In this document: positions 27,891 to 39,929 of the stretch, piece by piece
Layout: every line of letters starts with the position of its first letter
Position numbering within the stretch: position 1 is the stretch's first letter
Assembly: GCA_016717005.1 (NCBI GenBank)
Contig: JADJUF010000039.1
Span: 62,001-126,000 of the forward strand
Origin: Myxococcales bacterium
Lineage (GTDB): Bacteria > Myxococcota_A > Polyangia > Haliangiales > Haliangiaceae
DNA: 64,000 nt
Direction: 5' to 3'
The notes under the pieces: model-generated
The model's database searches: none
Seen by the model: only the letters and a program-made list of their open reading frames with translations
Told to the model about the DNA's origin: nothing
Translations under genes and position numbers: made by a program

Positions 27891-28996
27891 TCCGACGCGG
27901 TGCGCTGCTCGCGCTCGGCGCGCTCGCGGCGTGCGGGCCGCCGGCGCCGACCGTCGTCAGCGGTGAGCCGCCGCCGCCGGCGTGGCGCGTGCGCGGGCCG
28001 GGCGGCCTGCGCGGGATCGAGCTCGGCACCGCCGATCCGGACCTGGTCGACGCCGAGCGCTGCGGCGCGTGCCACGCCGAGATCGCCGCCGAGTGGCGCG
28101 GCAGCCGCCACGGCCTGGCCTGGACCAACGGGCTGTTCCAGCGCGAGTACCAGGAGGCGCCCAAGCCGTGGTGCGTGAACTGCCACGCGCCGACGCCGCC
28201 GCAGCAGGCCGAGCTCGCGGCCGGCGGCCACCGGCTCGCCGATCAGGGCGTGAGCTGCGCGACCTGCCACGTGCGCGGCGGGCGGCTGGTCGCCGCGCGC
28301 CGGGCCGCGGCCTCGCCCCACGCCACCGTCGTCGATCCCACCTTCGGCTCGCCGGCGTTCTGCGCCGACTGCCACGACTTCACGTTCCCGGTGCTGGCGC
28401 CCGACGGGGTCGCGCTGGCGTTGACGCCGCACCCGATGCAGTCGACGGTGACGTCGTTCGCGGCCGGTCCGTACGCGGCCGAGCCCGACGGCTGCTTGAC
28501 CTGCCACGGCTCACGCCACGGCCACGCGTTCCCCGGCGGCCACGCGCCCGACATGCTGGCCGGCGCCTACGACGTGGCGTGGTGTCGTCGCGGCGCCGCG
28601 CTCGAGGTCGAGCTGACCAACGCGGCCGCCGGCCACCGCGTGCCGACCGGCGACATCCACCGCCACCTGCTCTTGCGGGTGTGGCGGTCGTCGGCGCCGG
28701 CCGGCGTGTTCGAGGCGTTCTTCGGCCGACGGTTCGAGCTGGCCGCCGACGGCGGCAAGCGCACGGTCTGGGACTCGGGCCTCGACCCGCGCGAGACCCG
28801 GCGCTTCACCGTCGACCTGGCCGCGCTCGCCGACGGCGACGCCGACGCCGAGCCCGACGAGCCGCTCAACCTCGAGCTGGTCTACGTGTTCATCGCCGAC
28901 GAGTTCCCGCGCCGCGACCGCGTCCCGACCGAGCCCGGGACCGCCACGATCGTGCGCTGGCGGACGCCGCCGGCCGCGATCGACGCGTGCCGCTGA
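27887..28996 (+). CDS. Pentaheme c-type cytochrome lipoprotein
   Basis: 369 residues from a GTG overlapping the previous stop. Lipobox LAAC (Cys16). Five CXXCH motifs at 59-63 (CGACH), 96-100 (CVNCH), 124-128 (CATCH), 159-163 (CADCH) and 203-207 (CLTCH). HPMQSTV and HGHAFPGGH provide further His that could act as distal ligands. The arrangement recalls cytochrome c554-type multiheme proteins. The C-terminal 160 residues (LEVELTNAAAGHRVPTGDIH, LNLELVYVF) are a beta domain. Predicted periplasmic or outer-membrane electron carrier. A decayed structured repeat follows its stop. Confidence 0.85.
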   Translation: MIRRGALLALGALAACGPPAPTVVSGEPPPPAWRVRGPGGLRGIELGTADPDLVDAERCGACHAEIAAEWRGSRHGLAWTNGLFQREYQEAPKPWCVNCHAPTPPQQAELAAGGHRLADQGVSCATCHVRGGRLVAARRAAASPHATVVDPTFGSPAFCADCHDFTFPVLAPDGVALALTPHPMQSTVTSFAAGPYAAEPDGCLTCHGSRHGHAFPGGHAPDMLAGAYDVAWCRRGAALEVELTNAAAGHRVPTGDIHRHLLLRVWRSSAPAGVFEAFFGRRFELAADGGKRTVWDSGLDPRETRRFTVDLAALADGDADAEPDEPLNLELVYVFIADEFPRRDRVPTEPGTATIVRWRTPPAAIDACR

Positions 28997-29098
28997 ACCT
29001 CGGCTCGCGCGTCACGGGGCAAGCGCCGAGCGGGCCCACGCCCGCGACGCGAGCCTCCCGGCGCGCCGACCAAGCCTCGACCGAGCACGCACGGGCGC
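28994..29098 (+). repeat. Structured 3' repeat, decayed copy D (type 1)
   Basis: Starts at the TGA of the pentaheme gene. It keeps CACGGGGCAAGCGCCGAG in place of hairpin 2 and the block GACGCGAGCCTCCCGGCGCG (one difference from the consensus), then a CCTCGACCGAGCACG terminal motif. Hairpin 1 has been lost. Same orientation as the gene it follows. Confidence 0.6.
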
Positions 29099-29126
29099 CG
29101 CGCCGACGGCCGCCGCGCGTCGCGCG

Positions 29127-29852
29127 TCACCAGCTCCCGGTCACCGGCGCCAGCACGCCGCGCAGGGTCACCAGCAGCGTGTCGACCATCAGGTCGCGCA
29201 GGGCGACGCGCTCGGCCTGGCCGCGGATCAGCCACTCGAGGCTGGCGGCCTCGACGAAGCCGAGCCAGCCGCGCACCGCGATCCGGACCATCGGCACCTC
29301 GCTGGCGGCGATCGCCGCGAGCGGCGTGTTCTCGGTGTCCGACAGCAGCCGCTCGACGTAGCGGGTGCGGGTGCCCTCGATCACGCCCGCGACCTCGGGG
29401 TCCGATCCGATGCCGCCGCGCAGGAGCGCCGCGAACGGCCGCGCGTGCGCGACCACGAAGTCGAGGTAGGCGTCGAGGCCGGCGCGGATGCGCTCGAGCG
29501 GCGGCAGCTTCGGATCGGCGGCGGCGACGGTGCGCGCGAGCAGGTCGTCGGCGGTGGCCTGCAGCCCGGCGACGTACAGATCGCGCTTGGTCGGGTAGTA
29601 GTGGTAGAGGAGGCCCTTCGAGATCCCGGCGGCGCGCGCGATGTCGTCGATCGACACCTCGTCGTAGGTCCGCTCGGCGAACGCCCTCTGGCCGAGCTCG
29701 AGCAGCTGGGCCCGGCGGGCGTCGTTGTCGAGGCGGATGCGCCGGCGCGGCCGCCGCGCGACCGCGCGCTCGGCCTTGGCGACCACCCGCTCGACCTTGG
29801 CGGCCGCCCGCGCGACGCGCCGCCCGGGAGTGCGAACCAATGCCACGCCCAT
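29127..29852 (-). CDS. TetR-family transcriptional regulator
   Basis: 241 residues from the ATG at 29852 (MGVALVRTPG); an upstream GTG would overlap the operator. A long basic N-terminal extension precedes the HTH (ILL-type core QRAFAERTYDEVSIDDIARA then AGISKGLLYHYYPTKRDLY, the canonical TetR recognition helix). The C-terminal ligand-binding domain is all helical. Divergent from a PF10118-type di-iron protein and an SDR across a palindromic site at 29916-29936, so it probably represses itself and that operon. The inducer may be a fatty or aromatic substrate, by analogy only. Confidence 0.88.
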   Translation of the reverse strand: MGVALVRTPGRRVARAAAKVERVVAKAERAVARRPRRRIRLDNDARRAQLLELGQRAFAERTYDEVSIDDIARAAGISKGLLYHYYPTKRDLYVAGLQATADDLLARTVAAADPKLPPLERIRAGLDAYLDFVVAHARPFAALLRGGIGSDPEVAGVIEGTRTRYVERLLSDTENTPLAAIAASEVPMVRIAVRGWLGFVEAASLEWLIRGQAERVALRDLMVDTLLVTLRGVLAPVTGSW

Positions 29853-29915
29853 GGGTACCGCGGCCCGCGCCGTCCACGCAACAGGCCGACCCGAGGCCCG
29901 CGGGCCGGCGATCAC

Positions 29916-29936
29916 CTATTGACTAACGGTCAATAG
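29916..29936. promoter_or_regulatory. Palindromic operator for the TetR regulator
   Basis: CTATTGAC, spacer TAACG, GTCAATAG: perfect 8-base arms over 21 bp. The core TTGACTAACGGTCAA matches the TTGACYNNNCGGTCAA style of many TetR sites (family knowledge). It is one of the few AT-rich spots in the window and lies between the two divergent starts (29852 and 29959), 22 bases before the plus-strand ATG. Confidence 0.72.
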
Positions 29937-29958
29937 CGATCCATCCTGGGCGAGCAAG

Positions 29959-30881
<923 letters not shown>

Positions 30882-30885
<4 letters not shown>

Positions 30886-31718
30886 ACCTCGACAACGCCC
30901 TCTGTGTCGTCACCGGCGCCGGCAGCGGCATCGGCCGCGCCACCGCCGCCGCCCTCGCCGCCCGCGGCGCGCGCCTGGTGATCTCGGACATCGATCAGGC
31001 CCGCCTCGACGACGTCGCCCGCGAGCTCGGCGCCGCCGTGGTCCTGGCGCGGGTCGTCGACGTCGGCGATCGCGCCCAGGTCGCCGCGCTGGCCGAGGCC
31101 TGCCACGCGATCCAGCCCGGCGTCGACGTGCTCGTCAACAACGCCGGCGTCGGCCAGGCCGGCGGCGTGCTCGACACCTCGCTCGACGACTGGGACTTCA
31201 CGCTGCGCGTGAACCTGATGGGCACGGTCTACGGCTGCCACTACTTCGTGCCGGCCATGGTCGCGCGCGGCCGCGGCCACGTCGTGAACGTGTCGTCGAT
31301 GCTCGGCTTCATGCCGTCGCCGTGGGTGATCGCGTACCAGGCGTCGAAGTTCGCGGTGCTGGGCCTGACCCTGTCGATGCGCAGCGAGCTGGCCGGCTCG
31401 GGCGTGCGCGCGACCGCGATCTGCCCCGGCATGATCAACACCGCGATCGTCGACGACACCCGCTTCAGCGCGCGCAACCAGGGCCTGCGCGGGCCGGTCG
31501 CGCAGTCGTTCAGCGATCGCGGCTGGCCGCCGTCGCGCGTCGCCGACGCGATCGTCGGCGTGCTCGGCACCGACACCGCGGTGCGCCCGGTCGGGCCCGA
31601 GGCCTGGTTCGCCTGGGGCCTGACCCGCCTGGCGCCGCGGCTCATCAGCGATCGCCTGACCCGCCTGATGACCCGCCGCCTCGAGAAGCACCGCACGCCC
31701 GCGCCGCCCGCCGGCTGA
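30882..31718 (+). CDS. Short-chain dehydrogenase/reductase
   Basis: 278 residues. NAD(P) site TGAGSGIG at the N-terminus; ISDID at the end of beta-2 favours NAD. NNAG in VLVNNAGVG; catalytic Ser in VNVSSMLGF and the YxxxK pair in AYQASKFAV. PGMINT follows. The C-terminal 60 residues are longer than a minimal SDR and basic (RLTRLMTRRLEKH), as in lipid-acting members. Translationally coupled to the di-iron protein; together they may oxidise or reduce a hydrophobic substrate under TetR control. Confidence 0.9.
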
Positions 31719-32627
31719 TCACGCCTTGGCGGCGCGCCCGCGGCCGCTGATCACCAGGACCACCGCGGCGACCACCAGCGGCGCGGCGATCAGCGTCGGG
31801 CGGGCCAGCGCCTCGCCGCCGAACAGCACGCCGAGCAGCACCGCCAGCACCGGGTTGACGAACGCGTAGCTGCTGGCGAGCGCCGGGCGGGCGTTGCGCA
31901 GGAGCCAGCTGTAGGCGGTGAAGCCGACCAGCGAGCCCAGCACCAGCAGGTACAGCAGCGCCGCCAGCGACCGCGCGCTCGGGTGCGCCGGCACGCTCTC
32001 GCCGCGGATCGCGGCGGCGACGAACAGCGCCAGCCCGCCGGCCAGCATCTGGGTGCCGGGCCCGCCCAGGCCCGGCGCGGTCGGCAGGCGCCGCGCCAGC
32101 ACCGAGCCCAGGGCCCAGGCCAGCGGCGAGCCGACCAGGATCAGCGCCGCGCGCGGCGTCGCCGACAGCTCGGCGCCGCCCACCAGCACGCCGACGCCGG
32201 CCACGCCCACCGCGATCCCCAGCCACTCGCGCCCGCTCGGGCGCTCGCCCGACGCGGCCGTGAACAGCGCCATCCACAGCGGCATCGTCGCGCACACCAG
32301 CGCGGCCACGCCCGACGACACCTCGGTCTCGGCGATCGCCACCAGGCCGTTGCCGCCGACGAACATCAGCGCGCCGACCGGGATCGCCGCCAGCCAGTGG
32401 CGCGCGCGCGGCCGCGGCGTGCCGGACGCCAGCGCGACCACCAGCAGGATCGCGCCGGCGACCGTGAACCGCGCCGCGCCCATGCCCAGCGGCGGCATCG
32501 ACTCGACGACGACCCGCATGGCCAGGTAGGTCGAGCCCCAGATCACGTAGACCGCGGCCAGCGCCGCGAGCAGCGTCGACGCCGCGCGGGCCGGGGCCAC
32601 CTCGGGAGCGATCGACGGTGCGCGCAT
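31719..32627 (-). CDS. EamA/DMT-family transporter (YedA-like)
   Basis: 302 residues with ten predicted membrane segments in two EamA halves. YVIWGSTYLAMRVVVESMPP and GNGLVAIAETEVSSGVAALV are the first-half signatures; NPVLAVLLGVLFGGEAL the second. Length agrees with E. coli YedA (family knowledge). Likely exports amino acids or metabolites from the cytoplasm. Start at MRAPSIAPE (32627). Divergent from a MocR regulator, which may control it. Confidence 0.88.
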   Translation of the reverse strand: MRAPSIAPEVAPARAASTLLAALAAVYVIWGSTYLAMRVVVESMPPLGMGAARFTVAGAILLVVALASGTPRPRARHWLAAIPVGALMFVGGNGLVAIAETEVSSGVAALVCATMPLWMALFTAASGERPSGREWLGIAVGVAGVGVLVGGAELSATPRAALILVGSPLAWALGSVLARRLPTAPGLGGPGTQMLAGGLALFVAAAIRGESVPAHPSARSLAALLYLLVLGSLVGFTAYSWLLRNARPALASSYAFVNPVLAVLLGVLFGGEALARPTLIAAPLVVAAVVLVISGRGRAAKA

Positions 32628-32718
32628 GTGGTCGCCAGCTTGGCAGCGGTCGCGCGGGTCGCCAAGGACAGAACCGATCGCGCCCACCAGCACAGATCGG
32701 CGCCCATGAACTTCGCGC

Positions 32719-32796
32719 CAGTACAACCGTGGCGCCAGGTGTAGCGACGGGTGAGATGGCGTCTGTGCTGGTCGCCTGGGGAGTCGATCAGTACAA
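32719..32796. promoter_or_regulatory. Direct repeats CAGTACAA before the MocR gene
   Basis: CAGTACAA occurs at 32719-32726 and again at 32789-32796, followed by AYACC-like bases. MocR regulators often bind spaced direct repeats (family knowledge). The second copy contains TACAAT, a good -10 hexamer 7 bases before the ATG at 32804, which would give a leaderless or nearly leaderless transcript. Confidence 0.4.
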
Positions 32797-32803
32797 TACC
32801 GAC

Positions 32804-34258
32804 ATGCACGGCGACTACCTGTACGAGCAGCTCGCGGCCGAGCTCGGCGACGCGATCGAGCGCGGGTCGCTGCGCCCGGGCGAGCGGCTGCCGTCGGTCC
32901 GGCGCCTGGCCGAGGACCGGGCGCTGTCGGTCGCGACCGTGGTCCAAGCCTACACCGTGCTCGAGGGCACCGGCCTGATCGAGGCCCGGCCCAAGTCGGG
33001 GTACTTCGTCCGGCGGCGCACCGACGACGGCGCCGCGCCGCGGCCGCCGCGCAAGTCCGTGACCCCGACCCGCCCGGCGGTGTCCGACGGCATCGCCCGG
33101 CTGATCGCGGCGCTGCGCGACCCGAGCGTCGTCCCGCTGGCCGCCGCCTACCTGGATCCGTCGACGCTCAAGGTCGCCGCGCTCAACCGCATCGCGTCGA
33201 CGCTGGCGCGCGAGGTCTCGACCCTGGGCTCGCGCGACGACACCCCGCCCGGCCTCGGCACGCTGCGCCGCGCGCTGGCGCGCCGCTCGGTCGGCTGGGG
33301 CGCGCCGCTGACCGAGCACGACTTCGTCGCGACGATCGGCGCGACCGAGGCCATCACCCTGGCGCTGCGCGCGACCACCCGCCCCGGCGACGCGGTCGCG
33401 GTCGAGTCGCCGACCTACTTCGGCATCCTCCAGGCCATCGAGGCGCTGGGCCTCAAGGTGGTCGAGGTGCCGGCCCACCCGCGCACCGGCATCGACCTGG
33501 GCGCGCTCGACGACGCGCTGCGGGTCACGCCGATCCGCGCGATCGTCACGATGCCGACCGCGGCCAACCCGCTGGGCTCGATCATGCCCGACGAGGCCAA
33601 GGCCGAGCTGTACGCGCTGGCGGTGCGCCACGACGTGCCGATCATCGAGGACGACGTCTACGGCGAGCTGTGCTTCGACGGCAGCCGCCCGCGCACGATC
33701 AAGGCCTGGGACCGCGACGGCCGCGTGCTGCTGTGCGGCTCGGTGTCCAAGACCCTCGCGCCCGGCTACCGGGTCGGCTGGATCGCGCCGGGCCGGTACC
33801 AGGACGACGTCGAGCGGCTGAAGTTCTCGCAGTCGCTCGCGTGCCCGACCCTGACCGGCATGGCGGTGGCCGAGATGCTGGCGTCGGGCAGCTACGACCG
33901 CCACCTGCGGCGGCTGCGCCACGTCGTCGCCGGCCAGGTCGCGCGCTACCGCGACGAGGTGCTGGCGCGCTTCCCCGAGGGCACGCGGGTCTCGGCGCCC
34001 CGCGGCGGCTTCGTGCTGTGGGTCGAGCTGCCCGGCTCGCTCGACACGCTCGTGCTGCAGGAGCGCGCGCTCGCCCGCGGCGTGGCGATCGCGCCGGGGC
34101 CGATCTTCTCGGCCCGGCAGCAGCGCTTCAGCACGTGCCTGCGCCTGTCGTGCGGCCAGCCGCTGACGCCGCGCATCACCGCCGCGCTCGATCTGATCGC
34201 CCACCTCGCCCACGACCTCGCCACCCGCGGGGTCCGGGCCCACCGCGCCACCGCCTGA
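32804..34258 (+). CDS. MocR/PdxR-type regulator (GntR HTH fused to aminotransferase fold)
   Basis: 484 residues from the ATG at 32804 (MHGDYLYEQLAAEL), the usual start of GntR-MocR proteins; an in-frame ATG at 32756 is possible. The winged helix (RLPSVRRLAEDRALSVATVV, GYFVRRR) is followed by a linker and a fold-type-I aminotransferase domain. PLP-binding Lys316 lies in GSVSKTLAPGYRVGW, with the Asp in PIIEDDVYGEL upstream. Binds PLP and probably an amino acid or amine as effector. Its likely target is the divergent EamA transporter. Confidence 0.9.
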   Translation: MHGDYLYEQLAAELGDAIERGSLRPGERLPSVRRLAEDRALSVATVVQAYTVLEGTGLIEARPKSGYFVRRRTDDGAAPRPPRKSVTPTRPAVSDGIARLIAALRDPSVVPLAAAYLDPSTLKVAALNRIASTLAREVSTLGSRDDTPPGLGTLRRALARRSVGWGAPLTEHDFVATIGATEAITLALRATTRPGDAVAVESPTYFGILQAIEALGLKVVEVPAHPRTGIDLGALDDALRVTPIRAIVTMPTAANPLGSIMPDEAKAELYALAVRHDVPIIEDDVYGELCFDGSRPRTIKAWDRDGRVLLCGSVSKTLAPGYRVGWIAPGRYQDDVERLKFSQSLACPTLTGMAVAEMLASGSYDRHLRRLRHVVAGQVARYRDEVLARFPEGTRVSAPRGGFVLWVELPGSLDTLVLQERALARGVAIAPGPIFSARQQRFSTCLRLSCGQPLTPRITAALDLIAHLAHDLATRGVRAHRATA

Positions 34259-34321
34259 CCGCGGGCGATCGCCGGCAAGCGATCCGCACCCGCGCGAGGG
34301 CCTGTGGCAGGATGCCCGCCG

Positions 34322-34987
34322 ATGCGTTCGCTCGCCGTCGCGCTCGTGCTGGTCGCCTGCAGCGGCGCGCCCGCGTCCGCGCCCGACGCGCCGGTCGAGG
34401 TCGACGCCGCCATCGACGCGCCCCGGCCCCCGGCCGGCGCCGTCCGCGGCACGTTCGAGCTCACCTACTACTGGGTGACCGCCGAGGACGACTACGCCGG
34501 GGTCGCCGACACGACGCTCTACCAGCCCGGCTGCGCGGCGCTGGCGACCGTGCGCGCCCGGTTCGCGTCCAGCCTCGACATCGAGGGCACCGGCCGCCTC
34601 ACCGACGGGCGGCTGATCAACGTCGACGGCACCTGCGGCTGCGCGCGCTCGCCCTGCTACGTGGTCGCGCCGGCCGATCACCCGTGGGGCACCGGGGTCC
34701 AGGATCGCGCGCTGGTCCCGTACCGCTCGATCGCGGTCGATCGCACGGTCATCCCCTACGGCACCGCGCTGTGGGTGGCCGAGCTCGACGGCGTGGCGGT
34801 GCCCGGCGATCCGCCCTGGGGCGGCTTCGTCCACGACGGCTGCGTGATCGCGGCCGACACCGGCGGCGGCATCGTCGGCCTGCACATCGACTGGTTCGTC
34901 GGCCTGCGCGCCAGCTACGCCGCGCTCGACGCGGCGCTCGCGCTCGACCAGGTCACGGTCCACGACGGCGGCGCCCGATGTCCGTGA
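34322..34987 (+). CDS. Lipoprotein with a 3D (DPBB) domain
   Basis: 221 residues. Lipobox LVAC (Cys13). A Pro/Asp-rich linker precedes a domain matching the 3D family: YRSIAVDRTVIPYGTALWVAEL, FVHDGCVIAADTGGGIVG and HIDWFVG. The three Asp of the 3D motif are present (AVD, AADTGG, HIDWF). The same double-psi barrel occurs at the C-terminus of MltA lytic transglycosylases and in Rpf-associated proteins, so a cell-wall role is plausible. GCARSPC might form a disulfide. Overlaps the next gene by 10 bases. Confidence 0.8.
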   Translation: MRSLAVALVLVACSGAPASAPDAPVEVDAAIDAPRPPAGAVRGTFELTYYWVTAEDDYAGVADTTLYQPGCAALATVRARFASSLDIEGTGRLTDGRLINVDGTCGCARSPCYVVAPADHPWGTGVQDRALVPYRSIAVDRTVIPYGTALWVAELDGVAVPGDPPWGGFVHDGCVIAADTGGGIVGLHIDWFVGLRASYAALDAALALDQVTVHDGGARCP

Positions 34988-36588
34988 CCGACGTGGTCTG
35001 GGACGACGAGCTCGAGCTCGAGCTCGACCTGCCGCTCGACGCGCCCAGCCTCGACGGCGACTCGGCGACGGTGCGGGCCGCGGTCGCCGCCAAGCTCTCG
35101 GTCGATCCCGCCGGGCTGCCGGTGCTCGAGGTCCGGCGCCGCGCCATCGACGCGCGCCACCGCCGGGTCCGGTTCCACCTGACCGTCGGCGCCCGGCCCG
35201 CGGTCGCCGCCGAGCTGGCCGCGCCCCACCCGCGCGCGGTCGCCGGCGATCCGGTGATCGTCGTCGGCGCCGGCCCGGCCGGCCTGTACTGCGCGTACGA
35301 GCTGGCCCGCCACGGCGTCGCCGCGATCGTCGTGGATCGCGGCAAGCTGGTGCAGGCGCGCCGGCGCGATCTCAAGGGCCTGACCCAGCACGGCCGGGTC
35401 GATCCCGACAGCAACTACTGCTTCGGCGAGGGCGGCGCCGGCACCTACTCCGACGGCAAGCTCTACACTCGGGCCCACAAGCGCGGCGACGTCCGCGACG
35501 TGATCGAGATCCTGGCGCTGCACGGCGCCCCGGCCGAGATCCTGGTCGACGCCCGGCCGCACATCGGCTCGAACCGCCTGCCCAAGGTGCTCACGGCGAT
35601 GCGCGAGCGCCTGGTCGCGCTCGGCGTCCGGTTCGAGCTGCCGGCCAAGGTGGTCGAGCTCCTGGTCGAGGACCACCGCGGCGTGCGGCGGGTCGCCGGC
35701 GTGCGCCTCGCCGACGGCCGCCAGCTCACCGGCCGCGCGGTGGTGGTGGCGACCGGCCACTCGGCCCGCGACGTCTGGCCGCTGCTGCAGGACGCCGGGG
35801 CCACGCTCGAGGCCAAGCCGTTCGCGCTCGGCGTGCGCATCGAGCACCCGCAGGCGCTGATCGATCGCGCGCAGTACGGCGGCGCCGCCGGGCACCCGCG
35901 CCTGACCGCCGCCCCCTACCGCCTCGCCCACACCACCGACGGCCCCGGCGGCGCGCGCGGCGTCTTCTCGTTCTGCATGTGCCCCGGCGGCTGGATCGTC
36001 CCGGCCGCGACCGAGGCCGACGGCGTGGTCGTCAACGGCATGAGCCTGTCGCGCCGCGACTCGCCGTTCGCCAACAGCGGCCTGGTCGTCGCGATCGAGC
36101 TGGCCGATCTCGCCGCGCTCGGCCTGACCGGCCCGCTGGCCGGCGTCGAGCTGCAGCGCCGGGTCGAGCAGGCCGCGGCCGTGGCCGGCGGCGGCCACCT
36201 GCGCGCGCCCGCCACCCGCGTGCTCGACTTCGTCGCCGGCCGCGGCTCGTCGACCGCGCCGGCGTCGAGCTACGTGCCCGGCGTGACCGCGACCGACGTC
36301 GGCGAGGTCCTGGCCGCGTCCGGCCTCGATCTGGCCGCGCGCATGCGCGTCGCGCTGACCAAGTTCGATCAGCAGCTGCGCGGGTACGTGTCGAGCGAGG
36401 CGATCGTCGTCGGCGTCGAGTCGCGCACGTCGAGCCCGGTGCGGGTGCCGCGCGATCCGACCACGCTGGCGTGCCCCGGCGTCGCCGACCTGTACCCGTC
36501 GGGCGAGGGCGCCGGCTACGCCGGCGGCATCGTGTCGGCGGCGCTCGACGGCATCCGCGTCGCGCGCGCGATCGTCGGAAGTCGCTGA
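34978..36588 (+). CDS. FAD-dependent dehydrogenase (COG2509 family)
   Basis: 536 residues. N-terminal extension of about 90 residues with a very acidic start, then the dinucleotide-binding motif VVGAGPAGLYCAYELARHG. The family blocks are TQHGRVDPDSNYCFGEGGAG, TYSDGKLYTR and GSNRLPKVLTAMRE, then ATGHSARDVW and FCMCPGGWIVPAATE. The C-terminus YPSGEGAGYAGGIVSAALDG binds FAD. Cytoplasmic; physiological substrate unknown. Start MSVTDVV overlaps the 3D-lipoprotein gene by 10 bases. Confidence 0.9.
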   Translation: MSVTDVVWDDELELELDLPLDAPSLDGDSATVRAAVAAKLSVDPAGLPVLEVRRRAIDARHRRVRFHLTVGARPAVAAELAAPHPRAVAGDPVIVVGAGPAGLYCAYELARHGVAAIVVDRGKLVQARRRDLKGLTQHGRVDPDSNYCFGEGGAGTYSDGKLYTRAHKRGDVRDVIEILALHGAPAEILVDARPHIGSNRLPKVLTAMRERLVALGVRFELPAKVVELLVEDHRGVRRVAGVRLADGRQLTGRAVVVATGHSARDVWPLLQDAGATLEAKPFALGVRIEHPQALIDRAQYGGAAGHPRLTAAPYRLAHTTDGPGGARGVFSFCMCPGGWIVPAATEADGVVVNGMSLSRRDSPFANSGLVVAIELADLAALGLTGPLAGVELQRRVEQAAAVAGGGHLRAPATRVLDFVAGRGSSTAPASSYVPGVTATDVGEVLAASGLDLAARMRVALTKFDQQLRGYVSSEAIVVGVESRTSSPVRVPRDPTTLACPGVADLYPSGEGAGYAGGIVSAALDGIRVARAIVGSR

Positions 36589-36618
36589 CAGGTGCGGGCG
36601 CGCGTGGTACGCGAGGCC

Positions 36619-37548
36619 ATGCGCGTCGTCGCGGCCGTGATCCTCGCCACGCTCGCCGCGCTCACCGCGTGCGATCTGGCCGACGGCGGCAGCGGCGTCG
36701 ACGCGGCCGCCGCCGGCGACGGCGGCGTCGACGGTTACCCCGCGCCCCACGTCGGCGTCGTGCCCGCGGTCGGCTCGGCGACGACCCTCGACCTGGCCTG
36801 CTGGAACATCGAGAACTTTCCCGCCAGCCCGGCCACCGCCAGCATCGTCGCCGATCTGATCGTCAGCCTCGACCTCGACCTGGTCGTCGTCGAGGAGATC
36901 GCCAGCGACGCGGCCTGGAACGAGCTCCTCGCTCGCCTGCCCGACCACGACGGCGTGCTGTCCACGCACCGCTACACGCCGACCTCGTACCAGAAGATCG
37001 GCCTGATCTACCGGACCGGCCTGGTCACCGTCGGTCCCCCCGAGCTCCTGTTCGTCACCGACAGCTACGCGTTCCCGCGGCCGCCGTTCCGGGTGCCGGT
37101 CACCGTCGGCGCGCTCACGCTCGACGTGATCGGCGTCCACCTCAAGGCCGGCGGCGCGCCCGAGGACGCCGATCGCCGCGCGGCCGCGGCCCGCGCGCTC
37201 GACAGCTACCTGCGCGGCCAGCTCGCCGGCGCCGGCGACGATCAGGTGATCGTGCTCGGCGACTACAACGAGACCCTGACCTCGATCACCGGGGCCGAGG
37301 TGCTGGCGCCGCTCATGGCCACCGACGTCTACCGGGTCCGCACCGCCGCGATCGCCAGCGCCGGCGGCGCCAGCTTCATCCCGTCGGGCGCGGTCATCGA
37401 CCACATCGTCACGACCGCCGGGCTCGACCCCGAGATCGGCGGCGCCGCCGCGATCATCCCGCGCCTCGACCAGCAGTACCCGCGCTACGAGAGCGTGGTC
37501 AGCGACCACCTGCCGGTGGTGCTGTCGATCCCGCAGCCGGCGCCGTAG
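36619..37548 (+). CDS. Endonuclease/exonuclease/phosphatase-fold lipoprotein
   Basis: 309 residues. Lipobox LTAC. Fold motifs: ACWNIENFP (metal Asn), VVVEEI (metal Glu), GVHLKAG (His), LGDYNET (Asp/Asn) and SDHLPVVLSI (terminal Asp-His). All active-site residues for a Mg-dependent phosphodiesterase are present. As a secreted lipoprotein it could degrade extracellular DNA or act on lipid phosphates. Start at the ATG at 36619; a GTG at 36592 is less likely because it would put extra charge before the signal peptide. Confidence 0.85.
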   Translation: MRVVAAVILATLAALTACDLADGGSGVDAAAAGDGGVDGYPAPHVGVVPAVGSATTLDLACWNIENFPASPATASIVADLIVSLDLDLVVVEEIASDAAWNELLARLPDHDGVLSTHRYTPTSYQKIGLIYRTGLVTVGPPELLFVTDSYAFPRPPFRVPVTVGALTLDVIGVHLKAGGAPEDADRRAAAARALDSYLRGQLAGAGDDQVIVLGDYNETLTSITGAEVLAPLMATDVYRVRTAAIASAGGASFIPSGAVIDHIVTTAGLDPEIGGAAAIIPRLDQQYPRYESVVSDHLPVVLSIPQPAP

Positions 37549-37572
37549 CGCCCCGTCACGCGGCGCTCGCCG

Positions 37573-39684
<2,112 letters not shown>

Positions 39685-39688
<4 letters not shown>

Positions 39689-39909
39689 CGGCGCACGTGG
39701 ATCTGCGCCGCCTCGTCGCGGCGGATCGACAGGCGGCCGCCGCGGACCTCGATCTCGAGCGGATCGCCCAGCGGCGCGACGTTGGTGATCGCCACCTGGG
39801 TGCCCGGGCACAGGCCCAGCTCGAGCAGGCGCCGCCGGAAGCCGCGCTCGCCGTCGACCGCGACGATGGCGACCTGGGCGTGGCGTTCGACCTCGGCCAG
39901 CGTGAGCAT
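39685..39909 (-). CDS. feoA: FeoA, small SH3-like partner of FeoB
   Basis: 74 residues from MLTLAEVERHAQ, a typical FeoA length. The SH3-like core is visible: RRRLLELGLCPGTQVAITNVAPLGDPLEIEVRG followed by LSIRRDEAAQI (quoted in two pieces: RRRLLELGLCPG and PLGDPLEIEVRGGRLSIRR). It regulates or assembles FeoB in the cytoplasm. Its stop overlaps the feoB start (ATGA). A Fur-type palindrome lies 21 bases upstream. Confidence 0.93.
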
Positions 39910-39929
39910 CGCCGGAGGTCTAGCAAAAC

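Noticed and set aside
34915..37509. Long open frame of more than 800 codons on the minus strand opposite three genes
   Set aside because: Its translation is low-complexity Arg/Gly/Asp/Val-rich sequence. It is the mirror of plus-strand genes with strong family motifs; extreme GC removes stop codons from antisense frames. The same applies to 2704-4326, 25131-27839 and 51027-53819 on the minus strand.
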